Positions 38,306-50,027 of a stretch of 64,000 bases of DNA are shown here, piece after piece. The notes below the pieces were generated by a model. The model was given only the letters and a program-made list of their open reading frames with translations, made no database searches and was not told the origin of the DNA. The stretch is from Acidimicrobiales bacterium (GTDB lineage: Bacteria; Actinomycetota; Acidimicrobiia; Acidimicrobiales; SZUA-35): assembly GCA_028285495.1 (NCBI GenBank), contig JANQPB010000009.1, forward strand, positions 1-64,000, written 5' to 3'. The position numbers and the translations under genes were made by a program. Positions within the stretch are counted from its first letter, which is position 1, and each line of letters opens with the position of its first letter.

Positions 38306-39232
38306 TCAGCGGCGGGGCGGGACCTCGACGGTCGCCAGGTCGGCCGCCTCGACCACGTCGGGGTGATGGGCCGACGCCTCGGCCGCGAACACCCCCGGCT
38401 CGGGGTACCGGGCCGAGAAGTGGCTCAGCAGCAACCGCCGCACCCCGGCCTCGGCCGCCAGCCGCCCCGCCTGGTCGGCGGTCAGGTGGCGGTAGTCGGC
38501 GGCCAGACGACGGTGCTCATCGAGGTACGTCGACTCGAACACCGCCAGGTCGACGCCGTCGGCCAGCCGACCGATGGCCGGGCACGCTGCGGTGTCCATG
38601 ACGAAGGCCATCGACTGGCCGGGACGGGGTCCCGACACCTCGTCGAGGTCGACCCGACCGTCCGACGTGTCCAGCCAGCCCCGCTCGACCAGCCGGCCGA
38701 CGTCTGGCCCCGCCAGACCCCGCGCCGCCAGCCGTTCGGGATCGAGGCGGATGCCGTCCGGCTCGGTCAGCCGGTAGCCGAACGTGGTCACCCGGTGGTC
38801 GAGCGCCTCGGCCCGTAGCTCGAGCCCGCCGATCGTGGCGACCGGGCCGGGGCCGTCGATCGGCCGGGGTTCGACGTTGGCGGTGTCGTGGTAGATCGAC
38901 GACCCGCGCATCCGCTCGAGGTAGACCGCCCCGTCGCCGGGATGGAAGATCGGGAGCGACGGCAGCGAGCCGCCGCTCGATCTGGCGTCGAGGGCCCGCC
39001 GCTGGATGATGCCGGGCAGGCCGAGACAGTGGTCGCCGTGGAAGTGGGTGATGCAGACCGCGGTCAACCGGGCCACGGCGACGCCGGCCAGCAGGCACTG
39101 GCGCTGTGCCCCCTCGCCGGGGTCGAACAGGATCAGCTGGTCGTCCCACCGCAGCACGTAGCCGTTGTGGGCCCGCAGGCGGGTCGGGGCCTGGCTGGCG
39201 GTTCCCAGCACGATCAGCTCGCGAGCCGACAT
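38306..39232 (-). CDS. rnz: Ribonuclease Z (metallo-beta-lactamase fold)
   Basis: LGTASQAPTRLRAHNGYVLRW, THFHGDHCLGLPGIIQ, LLLSHFSARY. Confidence 0.93.
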   Translation of the reverse strand: MSARELIVLGTASQAPTRLRAHNGYVLRWDDQLILFDPGEGAQRQCLLAGVAVARLTAVCITHFHGDHCLGLPGIIQRRALDARSSGGSLPSLPIFHPGDGAVYLERMRGSSIYHDTANVEPRPIDGPGPVATIGGLELRAEALDHRVTTFGYRLTEPDGIRLDPERLAARGLAGPDVGRLVERGWLDTSDGRVDLDEVSGPRPGQSMAFVMDTAACPAIGRLADGVDLAVFESTYLDEHRRLAADYRHLTADQAGRLAAEAGVRRLLLSHFSARYPEPGVFAAEASAHHPDVVEAADLATVEVPPRR

Positions 39233-39244
39233 GGGCCGAGTCTA
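39230..39244 (-). promoter_or_regulatory. Leaderless-type -10 box of rnz
   Basis: Minus strand TAGACT-N6-ATG. Confidence 0.6.
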
Positions 39245-39314
39245 GGAGCGACCGTCGGGTCGGACGGCCCCGATCCCGGTCGGTCCGATCGGTCGCCAAA
39301 CCGGTCGGCGGGAG

Positions 39315-39329
39315 TAGCGTTGCTGCATG
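39315..39329 (+). promoter_or_regulatory. Leaderless-type -10 box of zwf
   Basis: TAGCGT-N6-ATG. Confidence 0.6.
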
Positions 39330-40664
39330 AGCGCTCCCCGAGCCGACGGGCTCGTCCTCTTCGGCATCACCGGCGATCTCGCCCGCCGCAAGCTCTTCTC
39401 CGCCCTGTACGGGTTGGAGGCCGACGGCCTGCTCGACGGCCCGATCGTCGGCGTCGCCACCCGGGCCTGGGACGACGAGCGGCTCCGGACCGAGGTGGCC
39501 AAGGCCCTGGCCGACGACGGGATCGACGTCGACGACGCCGTGCACACCCGGCTCGCTGATCGTCTGCGCTACCTGGCCGGCGACTACCGGGAGCCGGCGA
39601 CCTTCGAGCGACTGGCCGCCGAGCTCGATGGCGTGACCTGCCCGGTCTGCTACCTGGCCATCCCCCCGTCGCTGTTCGAGACCGTGATCGAGGGCCTGGG
39701 CGCCAGCGGCCTCAACCGGGGTCGGGTGGTGCTGGAGAAGCCGTTCGGGCGAGACCTCGCCACCTCCCGCGAGCTCGACGAGACCGTCCGCCGCCACTAC
39801 GACGAGGACCGGATCTACCGGATCGACCACTTCCTCGGCAAGGAACCGGTCCTCAACATCCTGGTCTTCCGGTTCGCCAACTCGATCCTCGAGCCGCTGT
39901 GGAACCGCCACCACATCACCAAGGTCACGATCACGATGGCCGAGGACTTCGGCGTCGAGGGTCGGGGCAAGTTCTACGACGGCGTCGGCGCCCTGCGCGA
40001 CGTCGTCCAGAACCACCTGCTCCAGCTGATGGCCCTGCTGGCCATGGAGCCGCCGGTGTCCGACGACGCCGACGCCCTGTCCGACGAGGTGGTCAAGGTC
40101 TTCAAGTCGACCCTGACGATCGACCCGGGTGAGGTGTGGCGAGGCCAGTACGAGGGCTACTGCGACGAGGAGGGCGTCGCCCCCGACTCCGACACCGAGA
40201 CCTACGTCGCCCTCACCTGCTGGATCAACTCGTGGCGATGGGCCGGCGTGCCGTGGTACATCCGCACCGGCAAGGGGCTCGACCGCACCAAGACCGAGGC
40301 CGAGATCGAGTTCAGCTGCCCGCCCCGCCCGCTGTTCACCGACCCGTCGTGTGCGCCCGAGCCGAACCGACTCCGGTTCGTGGTCAAGCCGAACGACCAC
40401 ATCGAGTTCGACATGCAGGCCAAGCGACCGGGTCCGGCGCTGGTCAGCGAGCCGGTCGAGATCGGCCTCGACCACCGGGCCCTCGAGGACGGTCCGAGCC
40501 CCTATCAGCGCCTGCTCGGCGACTCGCTGGCCGGCGACCGGCGCCTGTTCGCCAGGGGTGACCAGGTCGACGAGGCCTGGCGGATCGTGCAGCCGGTGCT
40601 CGACGCCCCGCCGCCGTCGGAGCCCTACCCGGCCGGAGCCAGCCGACCCGAGAAGGGTCGGTAG
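39327..40664 (+). CDS. zwf: Glucose-6-phosphate 1-dehydrogenase
   Basis: [53 protein letters not shown]. Confidence 0.96.
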   Translation: MSAPRADGLVLFGITGDLARRKLFSALYGLEADGLLDGPIVGVATRAWDDERLRTEVAKALADDGIDVDDAVHTRLADRLRYLAGDYREPATFERLAAELDGVTCPVCYLAIPPSLFETVIEGLGASGLNRGRVVLEKPFGRDLATSRELDETVRRHYDEDRIYRIDHFLGKEPVLNILVFRFANSILEPLWNRHHITKVTITMAEDFGVEGRGKFYDGVGALRDVVQNHLLQLMALLAMEPPVSDDADALSDEVVKVFKSTLTIDPGEVWRGQYEGYCDEEGVAPDSDTETYVALTCWINSWRWAGVPWYIRTGKGLDRTKTEAEIEFSCPPRPLFTDPSCAPEPNRLRFVVKPNDHIEFDMQAKRPGPALVSEPVEIGLDHRALEDGPSPYQRLLGDSLAGDRRLFARGDQVDEAWRIVQPVLDAPPPSEPYPAGASRPEKGR

Positions 40665-40707
40665 GCGGCCGGCGACCGACGCCGGTCGCACCCCGCCATC
40701 CGCGCCC

Positions 40708-40722
40708 TATCTTGAGCCCGTG
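40708..40722 (+). promoter_or_regulatory. Leaderless-type -10 box of ROK kinase gene
   Basis: TATCTT-N6-GTG. Confidence 0.55.
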
Positions 40723-41703
40723 TCCTCCGACACCAGCGCCCCCGCCACCAACCCAGACGACGGCTCCGAGGCGGTCGACGACGGGACGACCCTCGCCGTC
40801 GACCTCGGCGGCACCCACCTGCGAGCCGCCGTCGTCGCCGCCGACGGCACGGTGCTCAGCCGTCGCCGCCGGACCACGCCGGTCGACGCCGCCGTGCCAG
40901 ATGCCCTCCCCGAGCTCGTCGTCGAGCTGCTCGACGCCTGGACCGGCACCGCCGCCGGCGGCGAGGCGGGCGAGGCTGGCCCGCCGCGGCGGGCGGTCGT
41001 CGGGGTGCCCGGGATCATCGACCACGAGCGGGAGGCGCTCGTCCACGCAGCCAACCTGCCGCCGGCCTGGACCGCGCACCTCAACGAGGGCTGGCTGGCC
41101 GAGCGGATCGGCTGCCCGGTCTCGCTGGCCAACGACGCCGACCTCGCCGCCGTCGGCGAGTCGACGTTCGGGGCCGGCCGCGACCATCGCGACGTCGTGT
41201 TCGTCACGATCTCGACCGGCGTCGGGGCTGGGCTGGTCGTCGACGACCGACTCGTGCGGGGCGCCCACTCGGGCGGCGAGCTCGGTCACACGGTGATCGA
41301 TCGGGTGGCTGCCGTCGCCGGGCAGCCGGCCACCGTCGAGGATCTCGGCTCCGGCACCGCCATCGGTCGTCGGGCGGCCGAGGCCGGCCTGGCCGAGCGG
41401 GGGGCCGAGCTGGCCGACCTGGTGCGGTCCGGCCACGAGGTCGCCTCGGGGATCTGGCGCTCCGCGATCGAGGCGGTGGCCATCGGCCTGGTCAACCTGG
41501 CCTGGGTCGTCGCCCCCGGCATCGTGGTCGTCGGCGGCGGGGTCGGGATGAACGGCGACCTCGTCCTCCCGATCATCCGCGACGGGCTGCGTCGCTTCGG
41601 TCCGGCCGAGGTACCGGAGATCGAGGTGGCCAACGCCGCCCTCGGTGACGATGCGGCGCTGGCCGGTGCCGCCAACTGGTGGAAGGCGGTCGGCCGTGAC
41701 TGA
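40720..41703 (+). CDS. ROK family glucokinase-like protein
   Basis: LAVDLGGTHLRAAVV; VTISTGVGAGLVVDDRLVRGAHSGGELGHTVI; GTG start. ROK zinc-site cysteines not seen in the usual position. Confidence 0.88.
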   Translation: MSSDTSAPATNPDDGSEAVDDGTTLAVDLGGTHLRAAVVAADGTVLSRRRRTTPVDAAVPDALPELVVELLDAWTGTAAGGEAGEAGPPRRAVVGVPGIIDHEREALVHAANLPPAWTAHLNEGWLAERIGCPVSLANDADLAAVGESTFGAGRDHRDVVFVTISTGVGAGLVVDDRLVRGAHSGGELGHTVIDRVAAVAGQPATVEDLGSGTAIGRRAAEAGLAERGAELADLVRSGHEVASGIWRSAIEAVAIGLVNLAWVVAPGIVVVGGGVGMNGDLVLPIIRDGLRRFGPAEVPEIEVANAALGDDAALAGAANWWKAVGRD

Positions 41704-42427
41704 CGATCTGCACACCCTCGACATCGCCGCCCCCGGTCGCTGGGCCGATCGGGCGGCCGATGTGATGGCCGCGGCCATCGCCCAGGCCATCGGCCGGTCC
41801 GGCCGGTGCCTGATGGCGATCAGCGGCGGCTCGACCCCGCTCCCCGTGTTCGAGGCCCTCGCCGGGCGGGACGTCCTGTGGGAGCACGTGACGATCCTGC
41901 AGGTCGACGAGCGGATCGTCCCGGCCGACGACCCGGCCCGCAACCTGGCCGAGCAGAAGGCCGCCCTCGGCTATCTCGGGGCCACGTGGTTGCCGCTCCC
42001 GGTCGACGACCTGTTGGCCATCCCGAACGATGCCGACCCCGCCGACCGGGCCGCAGCCGAAGCCACCGTCGTCGAGGAGTTCATCGCCGACCTCGTCGGC
42101 CTGGCCGACGATCCACCGATCCTCGATCTCGTCCACCTCGGCCTCGGCGACGACGGCCACACGGCCTCGTTGTTCCCCGGCGACCCGCTCGTCGACGAGC
42201 TCCGGGCTCCCGCCGGCCTGACGGGCATGCAGAACGGGGTCCGGCGCATGTCGCTCACCCGGCCGGTGCTCGACCGGGCTCGGATGGTGGTCTGGCTCGT
42301 CCGCGGCGCAGCCAAGGCCGAGCCGCTCGGTCGGCTCCTCGCCGGCGACCTGCGGATCCCGTCCGGCCTGATCCGTCCCGCCCACTCGGTCGTGCTCGCC
42401 GACGGCGACGCCGCTCGCCAGTCGTAG
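41696..42427 (+). CDS. pgl: 6-phosphogluconolactonase
   Basis: MAISGGSTPLPVFEAL, LQVDERIVPADDPARN, HLGLGDDGHTASLFPG. Confidence 0.94.
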   Translation: MTDDLHTLDIAAPGRWADRAADVMAAAIAQAIGRSGRCLMAISGGSTPLPVFEALAGRDVLWEHVTILQVDERIVPADDPARNLAEQKAALGYLGATWLPLPVDDLLAIPNDADPADRAAAEATVVEEFIADLVGLADDPPILDLVHLGLGDDGHTASLFPGDPLVDELRAPAGLTGMQNGVRRMSLTRPVLDRARMVVWLVRGAAKAEPLGRLLAGDLRIPSGLIRPAHSVVLADGDAARQS

Positions 42428-42442
42428 GCCGCCGGCCGCAGC

Positions 42443-43414
42443 CTACGACGAGGGGTCGGTCGGGTCGACGGCGCGGGAACCGAGGCGAGCCTCACCGAGC
42501 CGCAGCTCGGCGATCACCGGGACGTGGTCACTCCCCGCCGGGTCGCCGAGGCGAACGTCCAGCACCTCGAAGTGGTCGGTGACCAGCACGTGGTCGAGCC
42601 GGTAGAACGGGACCGGGATCGGTCCCCGGGCCGGCCAGGTGGCGTCGAAGCCGCAGCCCTTCGGCTCGTGGACGTCGGTCCAGCCCCCGTCGAGGAGCTG
42701 GCGGAACGGTCGGTGGTCGCCGGTGGCGTTGAAGTCGCCGGCCAGGACCGCCGGCTCGGCGGTCGGGAGCTGGTGCAGTTGCTGGAACTGGACCTGCCAC
42801 GGCCACACGGTGGTCCGCGACGACGGCGCCGCGTTGTGGATGTTGGTCAGCCGGAAGCTGCCCTGCGGGCTGTCGACCGTGGCGGTCAGGGATCGGGAGG
42901 TGACGAACGGCTCGACGGTCACGTCGTTCAGCGGCCAACGACTCCAGATGACCTTGCCGCTCACCAGGCCCCGTTCGCCGCTGTCGCTTCGGTGGGCGTA
43001 CACGTCGAGTGCCGGCTGGGCCCGGAGCTCCTGCAGCGTGTTCCAGGTGACCTCCTGGAGCACGATCACGTCGGCCCCGCTCGCCACCGCCGAGGCCGCG
43101 ATGTCGGCCGGACGGCCGGTGTCGAACAGGACGTTGGCGGAGTAGACCGTGATCGCGTCGGCTGGGGCCTGGCCCCGGCAGCCGACGACGGCGCTGACCG
43201 GGTTCATCGTCACCAGGAACACGGCGGTCACCACGGCGGTGGCGGCCCGGGTGGCGGTGCTCCGGCTCCACCAGGCCCCGAGGGCGGCCAGCGTGAGCGG
43301 GATGATCAGCGTCGGCGTCAGGCCGACCAGCGCGACGGTCAGGGGACGGTCGGCCCCCTGGTAGCGGAGCAGCAGCGCCCCGACGACGGCGACCAGCGCC
43401 GGCCATGTCAGCAC
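42443..43414 (-). CDS. Endonuclease/exonuclease/phosphatase family membrane protein
   Basis: N-terminal TM segments; VYSANVLFDTGRP, VLAGDFNATGDHRPF, AGSDHVPVIAEL. In-frame coding continues upstream of 43414, so the N-terminus is uncertain. Confidence 0.87.
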   Translation of the reverse strand: MLTWPALVAVVGALLLRYQGADRPLTVALVGLTPTLIIPLTLAALGAWWSRSTATRAATAVVTAVFLVTMNPVSAVVGCRGQAPADAITVYSANVLFDTGRPADIAASAVASGADVIVLQEVTWNTLQELRAQPALDVYAHRSDSGERGLVSGKVIWSRWPLNDVTVEPFVTSRSLTATVDSPQGSFRLTNIHNAAPSSRTTVWPWQVQFQQLHQLPTAEPAVLAGDFNATGDHRPFRQLLDGGWTDVHEPKGCGFDATWPARGPIPVPFYRLDHVLVTDHFEVLDVRLGDPAGSDHVPVIAELRLGEARLGSRAVDPTDPSS

Positions 43415-43654
43415 AACCCAACCCCACCGGACCCGCGAGGGCCGGCGGCCGCGACCGCCCGGCGGTCGGCCGGAGCCCGCCGGTGGTGGCGGGGGCGGGC
43501 CGGGGGTGACGGACGGCGGGTCGCTGATCAGGATGGGACTCGTTCTCCGGGCTGGGGGCCGATGAGCTGCTCGTCGGCCGGTTCGGGTGCCTCGGAACGG
43601 ACCCTAGCCCGGACCCCCGTTCCATCGGCTGTCGGCCCTGTGGGGTAGAGACCC

Positions 43655-43670
43655 TACGCTTGAGCGGATG
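43655..43670 (+). promoter_or_regulatory. Leaderless-type -10 box of miaB
   Basis: TACGCT-N7-ATG. Confidence 0.55.
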
Positions 43671-45098
43671 GAGCAGGCCAAGCGCTACAAGCTCGTGACC
43701 TACGGCTGCCAGATGAACGAGCACGATTCCGAGCGGATCGCCGGTCTGCTCGAGGCCGACGGCTACGAGGCGACCGAGTCGGTCGACGACGCCGACGTGG
43801 TCGTGCTCAACACCTGCTGCATCCGGGAGAACGCCGACAACAAGCTCTACGGCGCCCTCGGTCACCTCAAGGCGGCCAAGACCGAGCGGCCCGAGCTGCA
43901 GATCGCCGTGGCCGGCTGCCTGGCCCAGAAGGACCGGGACCAGATCCAGGCCCGCGCCGGCCACGTCGACGTCGTGTTCGGCACCCACAACGTGCACCGG
44001 GCGTCCGAGCTGCTGATCGAGGCCAGGGCGAACGGACCGATCACCGAGATCTGGGAGGAGGCCGGCCTCGACGACGACGAGCGGTTCCCGTCCGCCCTGC
44101 CGGCCCGGCGGGAGACCGACTACGCGGCCTGGCTGACCATCCAGATCGGCTGCGACAACTCGTGCGCGTTCTGCATCGTCCCGGCCGTCCGGGGGGCCGA
44201 GATCAGCCGCCCGTTCGACGACATCGTCGGCGAGGCCCGCCGGCTCGCCGCCGACGGGGCCACCGAGGTCACCCTGCTCGGCCAGAACGTCAACTCCTAC
44301 GGCCGAGACCTCGCGCTGGCCGCCAGGCGCGAGGGCCAGCGGGTCTCGCTGCGGCCCCGCTTCGCCGAGCTCCTCCGCTCGGTCGGCTCGGTCGACGGGA
44401 TCCGCCGGGTCCGTTTCACCAGCCCCCACCCGAAGGACATGACCACCGACGTGTTCGAGGCGATGGCCGAGACCGAGTCGGTGGTCGGCCACCTCCACTT
44501 CCCGCTCCAGTCCGGGTCGGACCGGGTCCTGGCCGCCATGCACCGGGGCTACACGGGTGAGCGCTACCTGGCGAAGCTGGCCGAGGCCCGGGCCACGATC
44601 GACGACCTGGCGGTGTCGACCGACATCATCGTCGGCTTCCCCGGCGAGACCGACGACGACTTCGAGGCCACCCTGGCCCTCGCCGCCGAGGCCGAGTTCG
44701 ACTCGGCCTACACCTTCGTGTTCTCACCGCGGCCCGGCACCGAGGCGGCGGGGCTGACCGACCGGTTCTGCGATCCCGATGAGGTCAAGGACCGCTACGC
44801 CAGGCTGCGGACCGTGATCGAGCGGTCCGCCCTGAGCCGCTACCGGGCCAGGATCGGTCGGGTCGAGGAGGTCGTGATCGAGGGCCGGTCGAAGAAGGAC
44901 GACACGCAGCTGACCGGCCGGACCGCCCACAACAAGCTGGTCCACGTGCCCACCAGGACCGACCTCGGGCCGCTGCGGCCCGGCACCTACGCAACGGCCC
45001 GCATCACCGACGCCGCCCACCAGTACCTGCTCGGCGAGCTGGTCGACGTCGTGGCCCGCCCGAGCCACCGCACCCGCATCCCGGTGATGTCGGCCTGA
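43668..45098 (+). CDS. miaB: tRNA-2-methylthio-N6-dimethylallyladenosine synthase MiaB
   Basis: TYGCQMNEHDSERIAGLLE; radical SAM CDNSCAFCIVPAVRG; LLGQNVNSYG. Confidence 0.97.
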   Translation: MEQAKRYKLVTYGCQMNEHDSERIAGLLEADGYEATESVDDADVVVLNTCCIRENADNKLYGALGHLKAAKTERPELQIAVAGCLAQKDRDQIQARAGHVDVVFGTHNVHRASELLIEARANGPITEIWEEAGLDDDERFPSALPARRETDYAAWLTIQIGCDNSCAFCIVPAVRGAEISRPFDDIVGEARRLAADGATEVTLLGQNVNSYGRDLALAARREGQRVSLRPRFAELLRSVGSVDGIRRVRFTSPHPKDMTTDVFEAMAETESVVGHLHFPLQSGSDRVLAAMHRGYTGERYLAKLAEARATIDDLAVSTDIIVGFPGETDDDFEATLALAAEAEFDSAYTFVFSPRPGTEAAGLTDRFCDPDEVKDRYARLRTVIERSALSRYRARIGRVEEVVIEGRSKKDDTQLTGRTAHNKLVHVPTRTDLGPLRPGTYATARITDAAHQYLLGELVDVVARPSHRTRIPVMSA

Positions 45099-45136
45099 GC
45101 CGACCGTCGGCCGACCGCTCCGCGTGCCGGCGCCGA

Positions 45137-46579
45137 CTACCCGGGCTCGTAGGTCCAGTCCGGGCGCTTGCGCCGCTGGCGCTCGTCGAGGGTGAACCGG
45201 CCGGCAGCGCCCCCGCCCGTGTCGCCCTCGCCGGTGACGAGATCGACGATTTTCGTGATCAACAGGCCCCGCTTCGGCGCCCGCAGGGCCGGGTCGCGCA
45301 TGTCGGGGACCAGGCTGGCCACCAGGCGCTGGGCCTGGGCCGGCAGGAAGCAGCGGGAGCTGTCGGTGACGTTGGCCAGGCGAGCCGACAGCTCGCCGAG
45401 CACCGGGGCCTCGATCGGCAGCTCGGGATCGTTGAGCGCGGTCTGTGACGCCAGGATCTCGGTGATGCGACCGGTGCCGAGTTTGCAGGCCGGGCACTGC
45501 CCGCACGACTCGACGGCCAGGAACCGCGACACCGCCTCGGCCAGCTCGACCGGGTCCGTCCGGTCGTCGAACACGAGGAATCCGGCCGTGCCGAGCCCGC
45601 TGCCGACGGCGGCGACGTGCTCGTAGGTGAGGGGCACGTCGAGGTGATCGGCCCGGATCACCGGGTTCGACACCCCCGACAGCACGTACTTCACCGCCCG
45701 GTCCGGCGGCAGCCCACCGCCGAGCTCGTCGATGACCGTGCTGAGCGGCGTGCCCATCGGGTACTCGCCGACGCCGTCGCGCACCGTGTCGCCCGACACC
45801 GTGCAGGTCAGGTGACCGGGGGACTCGTTCGTCCCGGTTGAGCGGAACCACTCGACCCCGCGACCGAGGATCAGCGGGACCAGGCTGAGGCTCTCGATGT
45901 TGTTCACCAGCGTCGGGTTGGAGCCGTCGCGGTCGGCGTCGTCGAGGGTGCTGCCCGCCGACCAACCCATCTGCGGGCTCTGGCTGAACAGCCCGTAGAT
46001 GTATGGCGGGAACAGGCGGGGGAGCGGCTCCTCGCCCTCGATGACCTCGAGCAGCGCCTTCTCCTCGCCGAACAGGTACTCGTCCGGGCCCTGGACCAGC
46101 TCGATGCTGATCCCCGCGCCGAGGCCGGCGGCGGCGAAGTCGACCGCGGCGGCGGCCACCCGCTCGGCCTCGACCTCGAACGACCGCTTGAGGGCGACGA
46201 AGGCCCGGGTGGCGCCGAGCGTCTCGGCCGCGATCAACAGCCCCTCGACGAGCGAGTACGGATCGTGGCGGAGGATGGCCCGGTCCTTGAACGTCCCCGG
46301 CTCCCCTTCGGCCCCGTTGGCCACGACGAAGCGGTCGCCGGCGGCCGGTCCGCCGGCCACGATCGACCCCCACTTCACCCCGACCGGGAAGCCCGCCCCG
46401 CCACGGCCCCGGAGGCCCGAGGCGGTCAGCTGCTCGATCACGCCGGCCGGTCCGATGGCGACGGCGGCCTCGTAGCCGGCCAGCCCGCCCCGGCGGCGGT
46501 ACTCGTCGAGGGAGCGGACGGGCTCGCCGGCCAGCAGGACCGGCGTCGACGACGGGGCCCGGGACACGTCGGCCGTCAT
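45137..46579 (-). CDS. NADH:ubiquinone oxidoreductase 51 kDa (NuoF)-like protein
   Basis: LRGRGGAGFPVGVKWG, ANGAEGEPGTFKDRAIL, ALLEVIEGEEPLPRLFPP, Fe-S ESCGQCPACKLGT...SSRC. Confidence 0.9.
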   Translation of the reverse strand: MTADVSRAPSSTPVLLAGEPVRSLDEYRRRGGLAGYEAAVAIGPAGVIEQLTASGLRGRGGAGFPVGVKWGSIVAGGPAAGDRFVVANGAEGEPGTFKDRAILRHDPYSLVEGLLIAAETLGATRAFVALKRSFEVEAERVAAAAVDFAAAGLGAGISIELVQGPDEYLFGEEKALLEVIEGEEPLPRLFPPYIYGLFSQSPQMGWSAGSTLDDADRDGSNPTLVNNIESLSLVPLILGRGVEWFRSTGTNESPGHLTCTVSGDTVRDGVGEYPMGTPLSTVIDELGGGLPPDRAVKYVLSGVSNPVIRADHLDVPLTYEHVAAVGSGLGTAGFLVFDDRTDPVELAEAVSRFLAVESCGQCPACKLGTGRITEILASQTALNDPELPIEAPVLGELSARLANVTDSSRCFLPAQAQRLVASLVPDMRDPALRAPKRGLLITKIVDLVTGEGDTGGGAAGRFTLDERQRRKRPDWTYEPG

Positions 46580-47436
46580 GTGTCCTCGGCTTCGCGTAGG
46601 AAGGTGAGGACGGCCTCGTTCCACGCCTCGGGTTGCTCGAAGTAGGGGCTGTGGCCCGCCGCCGGGATCTCGACCCAGCCGGCGCCCCGGATCAGCGCCG
46701 CCGACTCGGCCAGCAGCGGAGCGGGGAAGATCCGGTCGTGGGCGCCGGCCACGAACAGCACGGGCACGCCGAGCGCAGCGATGCGGTCGTGGGCGATCGT
46801 CCAGGCGATGGTGGCCCCGAGCTTGTCCATCGGTGGCTGATGGAACGAGCCGAGCGCCTGGTAGAGGAAGGCGTGGGCCGGGTCGCGCTCGGCGGTCCCC
46901 GACCACAGCGCCGGATGGCCGCCAAGGGTGTTCCGGCCGTCGCCGGCCAACCCACCGGTGTCCTGGAACGCCCGCATAGCCTCCCGCAGCTCGTCGGTCC
47001 AGAGGCCGCCGACGGTGTCGGCGAACACCAGCGAGCGCACCCGCTCGGGGTTGGCGTCGGCGAAGGCGGCGATGTGCCAGCCCCCCATCGACTGGCCGAC
47101 CAGGTTGGCGGTCTCGACGCCCAGCCCGTCGAGGACGGCGGTGAGGTCGGCGGCCGCCGCCTCCGGTGATGGGGAGTCGGTGTCGTTGGTCGAGTTGCCG
47201 AAGCCCCGGCTGTCCCAGGTCAGCACCCGGAATCGTCGGCCGATCACGGGGACCTGGAGGTACCAGACGGCGTGGCTGCCGCCGGCCCCGTGGGAGAGCA
47301 CCACGACCGGGCGATCGTCGTCGCGGCCGGCGTGGGCCAGCTCCCAGTAGATCTGCTCGCCGCCACTCGCCGTGCGGCCGGTGACGATCTCCAGGTCGGT
47401 CGGGCTGATCTCGGACTGGCTCGGGCCGTCACCCAT
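46576..47436 (-). CDS. Alpha/beta hydrolase
   Basis: VVVLSHGAGGSHAVWYLQVP, NLVGQSMGGWHIAAFA, PVLFVAGAHDRIFPAPL. Confidence 0.9.
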   Translation of the reverse strand: MGDGPSQSEISPTDLEIVTGRTASGGEQIYWELAHAGRDDDRPVVVLSHGAGGSHAVWYLQVPVIGRRFRVLTWDSRGFGNSTNDTDSPSPEAAAADLTAVLDGLGVETANLVGQSMGGWHIAAFADANPERVRSLVFADTVGGLWTDELREAMRAFQDTGGLAGDGRNTLGGHPALWSGTAERDPAHAFLYQALGSFHQPPMDKLGATIAWTIAHDRIAALGVPVLFVAGAHDRIFPAPLLAESAALIRGAGWVEIPAAGHSPYFEQPEAWNEAVLTFLREAEDT

Positions 47437-47496
47437 CGCCGCTCCCTTTCGTCGGTGGCCCTGGCGGTGCGTCCGGACCATCGCGGTCACGGTAGC

Positions 47497-48513
47497 TCAC
47501 CCCGGTCCGGCGTCGCCCTCCGGCCGGGAGGTGTTCGCACCGGCGCTGCGACCGGCCCCGATCAGCCGCTCGATCAGCTCGGCTCCGACGGGGTCGACCG
47601 GGGTCGACCGCCGCCGGACGAGCACGAGCCGGCGGGTCAACAGCGGAGCCCGGCGGGCCCGGACCAGCGGGTTCGGCTCGGCCTCGGCCTGCAGCACGGG
47701 CAGCACCGTCCAGCCGAGTCCGAGGTTCACGAGCTGGCGCAGCACCTCGGGCTGGTGGGACTCGGCCTCGACCCGGAAGTCGGCCCCGGTGGCCCGGACG
47801 GCGGCGGCGACGAGCTGGCGGGTGTGGGAGCTCGGTGGGAACGTGACCCACGGGCCCCAGCGGTCGGGGGCGAGGGGGACTCGGCGGCCGGGCGGGGCGT
47901 AGACCGCCAGCTCCTCGACCAACAGCTCGACGGCGACCAGGTCGGGCTGACCGGGCACGTCCATCCCGGTGGCATCCCGGTCCTCGGTCGCCGGCCGGCC
48001 GGCCGGCGACCCAGGCCGGCCCGATCCGCTCGGCGTCGCCGGCTCGACGATCACCGCCAGGTCGAGACGACCGTCGGCCAGCTGCTCGACCAGTGGGCCA
48101 GACGGAGCGACGGTGAGGTGCAGCTCGACGTCCGGCCGGTCGGCCCGGAACCGCAGCAGGGTGCTCGGGAAGTAGCCGACGGCGGCGATGTCGATCAGGC
48201 CGAGCCGGATCGCACCTCGGCGACCCTCGGCCGCATCGGTGGCCCAGATCGTCAGGTCCCGGGTGGCGCCGAGGACGTGCTCGGCGTGGACCAGCATCTC
48301 CCGGCCCCGCTCGTTGAGCGTGCGAGCTCGCCCCCGGCGCTCGAAGAGGCTCAACCCGACCCGGCGCTCCAGCTCGGACAGCGCCTGGCTGAGGGCGGAG
48401 GTGCTGATGCCGAGCTCGGCTGCGGCCTGGCTGAGCGTGTCGACCCGGCCCATCGTGGCCAGGTACTGCAGCTGGTGGGTGGTGACGTTCAGCAGGGTCG
48501 GGGTCGGTTCCAT
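47497..48513 (-). CDS. LysR family transcriptional regulator
   Basis: N-terminal HTH TLSQAAAELGISTSALSQALSELERRVGLSLFERRGR. Confidence 0.92.
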   Translation of the reverse strand: MEPTPTLLNVTTHQLQYLATMGRVDTLSQAAAELGISTSALSQALSELERRVGLSLFERRGRARTLNERGREMLVHAEHVLGATRDLTIWATDAAEGRRGAIRLGLIDIAAVGYFPSTLLRFRADRPDVELHLTVAPSGPLVEQLADGRLDLAVIVEPATPSGSGRPGSPAGRPATEDRDATGMDVPGQPDLVAVELLVEELAVYAPPGRRVPLAPDRWGPWVTFPPSSHTRQLVAAAVRATGADFRVEAESHQPEVLRQLVNLGLGWTVLPVLQAEAEPNPLVRARRAPLLTRRLVLVRRRSTPVDPVGAELIERLIGAGRSAGANTSRPEGDAGPG

Positions 48514-48581
48514 CGGCGCTCACCTGCTCGGGTCGCCCCGGGCTCGATCCCGGGTCGCTTCCAAGTTGTTCGGTCTTCCTT

Positions 48582-48606
48582 CATCATACTTGTCAATGTT
48601 TTGATG
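48582..48606. promoter_or_regulatory. Inverted repeat, candidate LysR-type operator
   Basis: CATCA-N15-TGATG spanning the ino1 -35/spacer, between divergent lysR and ino1. Confidence 0.45.
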
Positions 48607-48623
48607 TTCCTTACAGTCGAAGG

Positions 48624-48626
<3 letters not shown>
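48590..48626 (+). promoter_or_regulatory. ino1 promoter
   Basis: TTGTCA-N16-TACAGT-N6-ATG. Confidence 0.65.
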
Positions 48627-49940
<1,314 letters not shown>

Positions 49941-49983
49941 CGCCGACGACGAGGGGGTCGGCCGGGCGCCCGCTCGGGCCGAA

Positions 49984-50015
49984 CCGGGTCCGCCCCAACT
50001 TGCGGGCGGACCCGG
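49984..50015 (+). terminator. Hairpin downstream of ino1
   Basis: CCGGGTCCGCCC-N8-GGGCGGACCCGG: perfect 12-bp stem, followed by ACCTTTG. Confidence 0.6.
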
Positions 50016-50027
50016 ACCTTTGACAGG

